Part shown: piece by piece, positions 9,243 through 14,901 of the stretch
Layout of the letters: each line of letters opens with the position of its first letter
Position numbering within the stretch: the stretch's first letter is position 1
Assembly (NCBI GenBank): GCA_934202505.1
Contig: CAKPXW010000002.1
Coordinates: forward strand, 1 to 41,201
Length of the DNA: 41,201 nt
Direction of reading: 5' to 3'
From: an uncultured Bacilli bacterium
Lineage (GTDB): Bacteria; Bacillota_I; Bacilli_A; RFN20; CAG-631
Translations under genes and position numbers: made by a program
Notes under the pieces: generated by a model
What the model was told of the DNA's origin: nothing
Seen by the model: the letters and a program-made list of their open reading frames with translations, nothing else
The model's database searches: none

Positions 9243-9659
9243 CTATTTATTTTTATATAATGTTATTTCTTCTTTATTTTCAAATAAATGTTTAAATCTA
9301 GTAACATCTATATAACAATTCTCTTTTACCATAAATGTCTTTAAAACATCAAATAATGTTTTATTACTTATATTAGCAAGGCATGCTAAATAATAGATAT
9401 TCTCACCGGCGTTAACTAATATCACTGTTTCATTGCAAATTGATATTATAAAGCCAAAATCTTTATTTTCCATTTCTAGACTATCAATAAGTATAGAATT
9501 TTCGAAATTATTAGCATTAATGACATACCTTTTTACTTTACTTTCAATAATTGGTTTTGTTTTATCAAGTTCTCCTTCAAATAAAAATGAATTATTTAAT
9601 GTTTCGTCGTATTTTACAAAATAAGGAGTCCTTATATATCTAAATTGTACATTTTCCAT
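9243..9659 (-). CDS. hypothetical protein, 138 residues
   Basis: I do not recognise this protein. It starts with ATG at 9659 preceded by AAGGAGAAA, a convincing ribosome site. The product is soluble-looking, with no signal peptide or membrane segment. Alternating hydrophobic strands (FGFIISICNETVILVNAG, IYYLACLANIS) suggest a small beta-rich or alpha/beta fold. It shares its strand with tspO 45 bases downstream and is divergent from the tRNA-Trp gene. Confidence 0.7.
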   Translation of the reverse strand: MENVQFRYIRTPYFVKYDETLNNSFLFEGELDKTKPIIESKVKRYVINANNFENSILIDSLEMENKDFGFIISICNETVILVNAGENIYYLACLANISNKTLFDVLKTFMVKENCYIDVTRFKHLFENKEEITLYKNK

Positions 9660-9731
9660 AGTGTATTTCTCCTTTAAATTAATAGTAAATCATTGTATGT
9701 TATTTTTCAATAGCTAAAATTTCAAAAAAAC

Positions 9732-9760
9732 TTGAAATAATTCCATAAAAATGATAATAT
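9732..9760 (+). promoter_or_regulatory. sigma-70-type promoter of tRNA-Trp
   Basis: TTGAAA at 9732-9737 and TAATAT at 9755-9760 are separated by exactly 17 bases. The expected transcription start falls about 7 to 9 bases before the mature tRNA 5' end at 9776. Confidence 0.75.
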
Positions 9761-9775
9761 ATCTCTTGCAAATAT

Positions 9776-9849
9776 AGGGGCATAGTTAAATGGCTTAACA
9801 ACGGTCTCCAAAACCGTCAATCTGGGTTCGATTCCTAGTGCCCCTGCCA
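9776..9849 (+). tRNA. tRNA-Trp (anticodon CCA)
   Basis: A full cloverleaf can be folded: acceptor stem AGGGGCA paired with TGCCCCT, anticodon stem ACGGT/ACCGT with loop CTCCAAA giving anticodon CCA, and a T-loop GGTTCGATTCC. The discriminator base is G and the terminal CCA is encoded. It reads UGG only, consistent with UGA being a stop here. Confidence 0.95.
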
Positions 9850-9925
9850 TTAAGAATGCATTAGTTTGATACAGTAAAAATGTATTAAACTTTTTTTATT
9901 TTTACGGGAGTTTGATTCTTACCGT
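9848..9925 (+). repeat. direct repeat copy 1 bounding the AlbA cassette
   Basis: Starting at the CA of the tRNA CCA end, the sequence CATTAAGAATGCATTAG through the terminator hairpin and on to the TTTTTACG...TTGATTCTTAC segment recurs at 13608-13682. The first 32 bases differ at one position; the rest has scattered changes. The two copies enclose the genes from 10183 to 13453. Confidence 0.8.
9866..9903 (+). terminator. intrinsic terminator of tRNA-Trp (copy 1 of a duplicated element)
   Basis: An 11-bp stem (AGTTTGATACA with TGTATTAAACT, one G-U pair) is followed by a T run. It lies just after the tRNA. The same hairpin with flanking bases recurs at 13623-13657. Confidence 0.85.
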
Positions 9926-9927
9926 AT

Positions 9928-9943
9928 GTTCGAACATTCGAAC
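9928..9943. repeat. doubled palindrome GTTCGAAC-ATTCGAAC
   Basis: Two consecutive 8-base units, GTTCGAAC (self-complementary) then ATTCGAAC, sit between the tRNA terminator and the 20-bp array. No gene or promoter is adjacent. It could be a protein-binding site. Confidence 0.5.
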
Positions 9944-10003
9944 TTTGATACATATAATTTTCATTTTAAATTGTGAATTTTTGAAATTCTATATGCTTAC
10001 TAT

Positions 10004-10070
10004 TGAACGATTATTTTAACAAATGAACGATTACTGAAACTATTGAACGTTTACTCCAACAATTAAACGA
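10004..10070 (+). repeat. tandem array of a 20-bp unit (about 3.5 copies) upstream of the AlbA-type gene
   Basis: TGAACGATTA-type cores begin at 10004, 10024, 10044 and (as TAAACGAT) 10064, at an exact 20-base period. The AAC before each next core is also conserved (TTTTAAC, TGAAAC, TCCAAC). There is no unique spacer, so it is not a CRISPR. The array ends about 57 bases before the promoter of the next gene. Iterated binding sites for a regulator, or iterons, are possible. Confidence 0.85.
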
Positions 10071-10126
10071 TATAAATAGAAAATTCTTTATAAGTAAAAA
10101 AAATATGTAATTTTGCAGTTTTATCA

Positions 10127-10169
10127 TTGATTTATTACCAATTTTCGATATAATAAACTTGGTAATAAA
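10127..10169 (+). promoter_or_regulatory. promoter embedded in a perfect inverted repeat, probable operator of the AlbA-type gene
   Basis: TTGATT at 10127-10132 and TATAAT at 10149-10154 (16-base spacer) form the promoter. A perfect 11-bp inverted repeat, TTTATTACCAA at 10131-10141 and TTGGTAATAAA at 10159-10169, flanks the -10 box, one arm touching the -35 box and the other covering the start of transcription. Such a layout suits repression, most simply by the gene's own DNA-binding product. Confidence 0.75.
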
Positions 10170-10182
10170 AGTTGGTGATAAA

Positions 10183-11580
10183 ATGAAAATTAAAGAAATA
10201 ATTAATGAACTATTGCAATTTTCTAAAGAAAGAGAGTGGTTTGAGTTTAAAGAAAATTGGTTTCAACCTGTCGCTCTTGGAGAATATGTTTCTGCTCTTT
10301 CTAATGCGGCCGCTCTTTTAGGAAAGGACTATGGATATTTTGTATGGGGGATAAATGATGAAACTCATGAAATAGTGGGAACTGATTTTGATTATTACCA
10401 AGACTATAGACATGAGCCATATCAAAACTATCTAAATAGAAATCTCTCTCCACGAATCAAATTTGAGTTTGGTGAAGATGTTATTAATGGAAAAAGAGTT
10501 GTTATTTTAGCCATTGAAGCAGCAAAAGAAATCCCAACTTCATTTAATAAAGTTAGATATATTCGAATTGGGTCATCAAAAGATTCAATGGAAAATAATC
10601 CTAAAAAGGAAAAAGAACTTTTTAAAATACTTGAAAATGGTTATCCAACAATAGTTAATACTGAATCACTATATCAAGATTTAACATTTGAAAAATTGTT
10701 CATGTATTATGGAAGCAAAGGAATAAGTATCAAGCAAGAAACATTTAAAAAAAATCTTCATTTATTAACTCCTGATGGAAAATACAATATAATGGCGCAA
10801 CTTCTTTCTGATAACTCCCAACTACCATTAAGGTTATCAATATTTGAAGGAGAAACAAAAGGATCAAATCTTTATGCTATTAAAGAATTCGGATTTGATT
10901 GCCTTTTATATTCGCTAAAAAATCTTTTAGATTATGGAGATGTTATCAACATAATTCAATCTGATGAAACAAATAGAAAAGAAGAAAGAAAAGAAACGCC
11001 GTTGTTTGACATAAAATCATTCAATGAAGCTATAGTTAATGCGGTTCTTCACAATAAATGGGTTGATGGAAATGAGCCTATGATAACAGTATACTCTAAT
11101 AGAATTGAAATTCTTTCTAGAGGCACAATAGCTCCATCTCAAACATTAGAAGGTTTTTATTTAGGAGAATCAGTGCCTGTAAATGAAAAATTATCAGAAA
11201 TCTTTGCTCAATTAAGAATAAGTGATAAATCTGGAAGAGGAGTTCCAAAAATTGTTGAAAACTATTCTAGAAATGCTTTTGAATTTAGAGACAATTCAAT
11301 AGTAGTTACTATTCCATTTAATTATAATAGAAAAGTTGGTGATAAGGTTGGTAATAAAATTGGTAATAATCCTACAACTAGAAAGCATGGATTAAACTTA
11401 ACAAGGGAAAGAATCATGTCAGAAATGAGACATAATCCAAATATTACTAAAGTCGAACTTGTTATATTATTAGGTATAAGTAATACTGCAGTTGATAATA
11501 ACATAAGATATCTAAGAGAAAATGGCTACATAATTAGAGTTGGCGAAAATAAAAATGGTTACTGGAAAGTTTTAAAATAA
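10183..11580 (+). CDS. Schlafen/AlbA-domain ATP-binding transcriptional regulator (COG2865-like)
   Basis: Domains in order: an N-terminal AlbA_2/Schlafen-type domain (about residues 8-140, with EWFEFKENW and GKDYGYFVWGINDETHEIVG), a histidine-kinase/RecG-type ATPase domain (about 275-375, with FNEAIVNAVLHNKW, RIEILSRG and DKSGRGVPKIV), a Gly/Asp/Asn/Lys linker VGDKVGNKIGNN near 385-396, and a winged helix-turn-helix at about 405-462. Such proteins are annotated as putative transcriptional regulators; target and trigger are unknown. I prefer ATG at 10183 with GGTGAT upstream; a TTG at 10159 is in frame but weaker. The linker is encoded by tandem TTGGTRATAA units that also occur in the leader, so the protein may bind sites resembling part of its own gene. 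Confidence 0.88.
   Translation: MKIKEIINELLQFSKEREWFEFKENWFQPVALGEYVSALSNAAALLGKDYGYFVWGINDETHEIVGTDFDYYQDYRHEPYQNYLNRNLSPRIKFEFGEDVINGKRVVILAIEAAKEIPTSFNKVRYIRIGSSKDSMENNPKKEKELFKILENGYPTIVNTESLYQDLTFEKLFMYYGSKGISIKQETFKKNLHLLTPDGKYNIMAQLLSDNSQLPLRLSIFEGETKGSNLYAIKEFGFDCLLYSLKNLLDYGDVINIIQSDETNRKEERKETPLFDIKSFNEAIVNAVLHNKWVDGNEPMITVYSNRIEILSRGTIAPSQTLEGFYLGESVPVNEKLSEIFAQLRISDKSGRGVPKIVENYSRNAFEFRDNSIVVTIPFNYNRKVGDKVGNKIGNNPTTRKHGLNLTRERIMSEMRHNPNITKVELVILLGISNTAVDNNIRYLRENGYIIRVGENKNGYWKVLK
11336..11369 (+). repeat. three tandem TTGGTRATAA units at 12-bp period inside the AlbA-type gene
   Basis: Copies at 11336, 11348 and 11360 encode VGDK-VGNK-IGNN. The same 10-mer occurs upstream of the gene at 10159 and 10172 (forward) and at 10132-10141 (reverse). 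Tandem units of 12 bp keep the frame, so the number can change without breaking the protein. Confidence 0.9.
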
Positions 11581-11660
11581 CAAAAATAATTATGAAATTG
11601 TTTGATTTTTTGATGTTGCTGAAAAATATGTAATTGTGTAAGAAAAGGAAATAAATAAAA

Positions 11661-12011
11661 ATGAAAAAGATAAATGCAGTAGATTATTTAGGAAAAGAAG
11701 TAACTTTAAAAATTGATAGACCATTAGGTTCAAGACATCCACAATATGGTTTTATCTATATGTTAAATTATGGATATGTACCTAATACTATTAGTGGAGA
11801 TGGTGAAGAATTAGATGCATACTTAATTGGAGAATTTGAACCAGTTACATCTAGTAGTGGCAAAGTTATTGCAATTATACATAGGACTAATGATGACGAT
11901 GATAAACTTATTGTTTCTAAAAATGGGAATGATTATTCGGATGATGCAATTAGAGCATTAACTGAATTTCAAGAAAGATTCTTTGATTCAATAATTATAA
12001 GAAATAAATAA
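11661..12011 (+). CDS. short family I inorganic pyrophosphatase-like protein
   Basis: The 116-residue product resembles the core of soluble family I inorganic pyrophosphatases, which split pyrophosphate. Visible signatures are GSRHPQYGFIYMLNYGYVPN near residue 22-41 and the metal-binding block GDGEELDAYLIG near 46-57, followed by GKVIAIIHRTNDDDDKLIV near 68-86. It is much shorter than the 170-180 residue enzymes, and the C-terminal third is missing, so it belongs to a short subfamily whose natural substrate may be another phosphoanhydride. AAAGGA precedes the start. It sits 80 bases after the AlbA-type gene and 26 bases before the next gene, probably co-transcribed. Confidence 0.8.
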   Translation: MKKINAVDYLGKEVTLKIDRPLGSRHPQYGFIYMLNYGYVPNTISGDGEELDAYLIGEFEPVTSSSGKVIAIIHRTNDDDDKLIVSKNGNDYSDDAIRALTEFQERFFDSIIIRNK

Positions 12012-12037
12012 TTTATTAATAGAAGAAAGGTAATTTT

Positions 12038-12673
12038 ATGAGTTTTGATTTTAAAAAAGAATATAAAGAATTTTATATACCTAAAAACAAGCCAAGTATT
12101 GTTGAAATACCAAGAATGAATTATATAGCTGTTAGGGGAATAGGAAATCCAAATGAAGAAAATGGTGATTATCAAAACACTATTGGTTTATTATATGGAG
12201 TAGCATATACAATAAAAATGAGTTATAAGGGAACTCATAAAATAGAAGGCTTTTTTGATTATGTTGTACCACCACTTGAAGGCTTTTGGTGGCAGGATGG
12301 TTTAACTGGAAGCATTGATTATGATAATAAAGAAGCAATGCATTTTATATCAATTATTAGATTGCCTGATTTTGTGACTAAAGAAGATTTTGAATGGGCC
12401 ATTGAAGAAGCCACAAAGAAAAAGAAACAAGATTTTTCAAGAGTTGAATTTTTAACTTATGATGAAGGCTTATGTGTTCAATGTATGCATATAGGTTCCT
12501 ATAATGACGAACCTGCAACCGTTAATACAATGCATGAATATATGAAAGAAAATGGTTATGAACTAGATATAACTGATAAAAGATATCATCATGAAATCTA
12601 TTTAAGTGATCCAAGAAAATGTGATAATAATAAATTAAAAACTGTCATTAGACACCCAATAAAGAAAAATTAA
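12038..12673 (+). CDS. GyrI-like small-molecule-binding domain protein
   Basis: This 211-residue cytoplasmic protein matches stand-alone GyrI-like (COG4832-type) proteins that bind small hydrophobic or drug-like ligands. Supporting segments are PRMNYIAVRGIGNPNEENGDY near residues 26-46, LLYGVAYTIKMSYK, YVVPPLEGFWWQDG, the GLCVQCMHIGSYNDEPATV block and the KRYHHEIYLSDPRK end. No HTH domain is attached, so it acts alone or with the nearby regulators. GAAAGG lies 9 bases before the ATG. Ligand unknown. Confidence 0.85.
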   Translation: MSFDFKKEYKEFYIPKNKPSIVEIPRMNYIAVRGIGNPNEENGDYQNTIGLLYGVAYTIKMSYKGTHKIEGFFDYVVPPLEGFWWQDGLTGSIDYDNKEAMHFISIIRLPDFVTKEDFEWAIEEATKKKKQDFSRVEFLTYDEGLCVQCMHIGSYNDEPATVNTMHEYMKENGYELDITDKRYHHEIYLSDPRKCDNNKLKTVIRHPIKKN

Positions 12674-12841
12674 TAGGGATAGTACCAATCACTTTTAAGA
12701 ATCTAATAGTTAAAAAGAGCTAATCATTTCATTCAGTCTTATTTTAAATATCATGATTTGCTGTTGTATCCATTATGTACCACTAAGCGTGGATATCAAT
12801 TGAAATTATTTGATGTTAATATAGTTTTAGGAGGTGCTACT

Positions 12842-13453
12842 ATGGATATAATTAAGATTGGAAATTTTATCCGTGAATGCAGGAAAAATAAAAATTTAAC
12901 ACAAAAGCAGTTAGCGGATAAATTATTTATTGAGCCTAAAACTATTTCAAAATGGGAAACGGGAAATGGTTTGCCAGATGTTTCGATAATGAAAAATTTA
13001 TGTAATGAATTAGATATATCTTTAAGTGAACTATTTATAGGGGAATATGGTAAAGATGAATCTTATGAATTAATAACAGAACAAATACTCTTAAAAGAAT
13101 TTGAAAAAGAACGAATACGAAATAAAAAAAATTTAATTGGTGAAATTTTAATAGGATGTGCTTTTATTGCTGTTGTAATCACATTAATATTATTTGTAGG
13201 ATTTGTACCTATTGCAACATATTTGAAAATAATACTAGTTGCATTAGCATTAATCTTTATTGTTGTAGGAATAACAGGATTAATATTATTAGATGCTAAT
13301 ATTGGATATTTTGAATGTGCAGAATGTCATGAAAGATTTGTACCTTCAGTTAAAGATTATACTTTTGGATTACATACATTTAAAAAAAGAAAGTTAACTT
13401 GTCCTAAATGTGGTAAAAAGACTTGGTGCTCTAAAAGAATTAATAAAATATAG
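12842..13453 (+). CDS. XRE-family HTH regulator with two membrane segments and a C-terminal zinc ribbon
   Basis: The start at 12842 is fixed by GGAGG at 12831-12835; a longer in-frame extension lacks a ribosome site. Residues 8-62 form a Cro/C1-type HTH (LTQKQLADKLFIEPKTISKW), followed by a helical linker, two hydrophobic segments at about 100-120 and 128-148, and a zinc ribbon (CAECHERF ... CPKCGKKTWC). Membrane-tethered XRE proteins of this layout are found in Firmicutes, often beside transporters, but no transporter is adjacent here. It is the last gene of the repeat-bounded cassette. Signal unknown. Confidence 0.88.
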   Translation: MDIIKIGNFIRECRKNKNLTQKQLADKLFIEPKTISKWETGNGLPDVSIMKNLCNELDISLSELFIGEYGKDESYELITEQILLKEFEKERIRNKKNLIGEILIGCAFIAVVITLILFVGFVPIATYLKIILVALALIFIVVGITGLILLDANIGYFECAECHERFVPSVKDYTFGLHTFKKRKLTCPKCGKKTWCSKRINKI

Positions 13454-13530
13454 AAGTTAATAAATAAATGTCATTTTAAAAGCTTCCAACAAGAAATATT
13501 AAGTTGATTATAAAATAGGAATGTTATTGC

Positions 13531-13582
13531 GTTACGCAAAATAGAGGCAGGGTTACGCAAATTGATAGAAACGTTACGCATT
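13531..13582 (+). repeat. three GTTACGCAAA-type units at exact 21-bp period
   Basis: GTTACGCAAA occurs at 13531 and 13552, and GTTACGCATT at 13573, each separated by 11 unrelated bases (period 21). The array lies between the XRE gene and the second terminator-like repeat, with no gene start directly downstream. It differs in sequence from the 20-bp array at 10004 but shares its geometry. Confidence 0.85.
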
Positions 13583-13607
13583 TTGTATCAAATGTTGTGT
13601 TTCTAGA

Positions 13608-13682
13608 CATTAATAATGCATTAGTTTGATACAGTAAAATGTGTCGAACTTTTTTTGCTTTTACGTGGGTTAATTCTTATCA
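13608..13682 (+). repeat. direct repeat copy 2, includes a terminator-like hairpin
   Basis: This copy of the sequence after tRNA-Trp begins CATTAATAATGCATTAG. It keeps the hairpin (AGTTTGATACA at 13623-13633 with TGTGTCGAACT at 13638-13648, using G-U pairs) and a T run, then diverges gradually. Changes on the right arm retain pairing through wobble, so it may still terminate transcription. No tRNA remnant precedes it. Confidence 0.8.
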
Positions 13683-13723
13683 TTTGTTTTACCTTATGAG
13701 CAATAATGCTACACTTATAAAAT

Positions 13724-13783
13724 GATTTATTTTGCCAAATATTTCGCCATTGTATTGATTTATTTCGTCAAAATTCATATAAT
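13724..13783 (+). promoter_or_regulatory. promoter of the small lipoprotein gene with overlapping direct repeats
   Basis: TTGATT at 13755-13760 and TATAAT at 13778-13783 have a 17-base spacer. GATTTATTTTGCCAAAT at 13724 recurs as GATTTATTTCGTCAAAAT at 13757, with a related ATTTCGCCA at 13741 between them. The last copy covers the -35 box and spacer, where a bound regulator would block RNA polymerase. Confidence 0.7.
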
Positions 13784-13806
13784 TAATATAGTAAAAGGTG
13801 AAATAA

Positions 13807-14304
13807 ATGAATGTAAAAATTGTTTGCTCATTCCTTATTTTGTTAGTTGTTTCATTAACAGGATGTACCACGATTTCTAGCAGTGAAAACACTAGTATTG
13901 ATAGTGGAAGTATTAGTGTTGATAGTGGGAGTATTAGTTTTTCGGTAGAAGGTAGTTCTTCAGGCGAATCTGGGAAAACTGATGGTGAACTTATTTTTGT
14001 ATCCGAAGAAGAACAATTGAAAAACAGTGACTTGGTTTATCAAGTTGTAGTGACTAAAAGAGGAGGAGTTGAATTCATTGATAATCAACTCTATACGGTT
14101 TATTATTTCGAAATTTTAGAAATTATTAAAGGTGAAGAAACAATAAATTATGCTTATTTTAGAGGAGACACAACAGAAAACAGCAGTGTGACAAGTTCTA
14201 CTGATGAAAAATTGATAGAAAATGAAAATTATAAATTATATTTACAAAACAGAAACGGCAAGTATATAACAACAGCAGGATATCAAAGTATTATAAAACA
14301 ATAA
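13807..14304 (+). CDS. small lipoprotein of unknown function
   Basis: The 165-residue product starts with a clear lipoprotein signal (FLILLVVSLTGC, cysteine at about residue 20) followed by a Ser-rich linker with a duplicated SIDSGSIS/SVDSGSIS stretch. The mature domain (about 60-165) is beta-rich with no motif I can name; segments LVYQVVVTKRGG and YTVYYFEILEIIKGEETI resemble small OB or beta-sandwich domains that measure a value against a K-GE-type turn. AAAAGGTG precedes the ATG. It stands alone between its own promoter and a terminator. Confidence 0.82.
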   Translation: MNVKIVCSFLILLVVSLTGCTTISSSENTSIDSGSISVDSGSISFSVEGSSSGESGKTDGELIFVSEEEQLKNSDLVYQVVVTKRGGVEFIDNQLYTVYYFEILEIIKGEETINYAYFRGDTTENSSVTSSTDEKLIENENYKLYLQNRNGKYITTAGYQSIIKQ

Positions 14305-14341
14305 GGAACTTTTGGTAGATTAAACCTTATAAAATATTTAT

Positions 14342-14372
14342 GCTCACACTTCAAACGTGTGGGCTTTTTATT
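14342..14372 (+). terminator. intrinsic terminator after the small lipoprotein gene
   Basis: An 8-bp stem, GCTCACAC with GTGTGGGC (one G-U pair), has a 7-nt loop and is followed by TTTTTATTT. It lies 38 bases after the stop codon. Confidence 0.85.
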
Positions 14373-14388
14373 TCTACTTTTACACATG

Positions 14389-14422
14389 CCTGGTGGTTAT
14401 GCTGCCATCCAGGACCTTTTTG
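14389..14422 (+). terminator. second hairpin with a short T run
   Basis: CCTGG-TGG pairs with CCA-T-CCAGG around an 8-nt loop, with TTTTT five bases beyond. It may be a backup terminator or part of a decayed element. Confidence 0.45.
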
Positions 14423-14901
14423 ATTATTGATTCGACATAGCTACTGTTCAAATTGTTCATAAGATTTTCTTTCAGTGAGAACAATATGTACCATAAGCAA
14501 TTAGGTGAAAACAAATAACGGTATAATCACACAATAGATGTGACAAAGTTGACTTTTTGAGCAATTTATGGGAAACTTAGAGCAAGATAATTTGTTATAC
14601 AAATTATGAAGTTGCTAACTCCAAATAGCCTATAAAAAATGCAAAAACATAGGCAAAAGGAGTGGACAAGGCAGGAAAAATGTTGGACATTCATTAATAA
14701 TCAAACAAGATGTAAGTCTACCATTTGAGTGAATATAATAAAACTTTACCGCACTACTGCATAGAAAATAGCCTATGAGCGGTGCTATTTCGATTTTATA
14801 AGGAATAAAAACACAACATTAAAGCAGTTTAGGTTTTAGCTAAGAAAAAACCTATCTTTCAAATCTTACAAACGAAAAAAGTTAGAAAGAGGTGAAATAT
14901 A
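14423..14901. other. gene-free stretch before the M64 peptidase gene
   Basis: I find no supported gene in this stretch of about 480 bases; all frames are cut by stops. Base composition changes here toward the G+C-richer following gene. A structured segment at 14748-14791 and a good ribosome site at 14888 are the only features I can name. It could be a remnant of a mobile element that brought in the large gene, but no transposase or end repeats are recognisable. Confidence 0.5.
14748..14791 (+). other. potential RNA stem with loop-tail pairing in the M64 gene leader
   Basis: ACCGC at 14748 pairs with GCGGT at 14779, enclosing CATAG/CTATG (14760 and 14773). The loop AAATAGC can instead pair with GCTATTT at 14784-14790 immediately after the stem, giving two competing or crossing structures. 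It lies 111 bases before the start of the M64 gene. Confidence 0.4.

Noticed and set aside
9776..9936. Classical tRNA attachment site
   Set aside because: The duplicated part begins at the CA end of the tRNA and does not include its 3' half, and no integrase is present. Kept as a boundary repeat only.
10004..10070. CRISPR array
   Set aside because: Units are contiguous with a 20-base period, there are no unique spacers of 26-40 bases and no cas genes.
12758..12841. N-terminal extension of the XRE regulator
   Set aside because: GGAGG directly precedes the ATG at 12842, where the HTH domain begins; the extension shows no conserved pattern.
14423..14880. Degraded transposase in the gap before the M64 gene
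   Set aside because: Some fragments read like LTER on the minus strand, but no frame extends and no end repeats can be paired.
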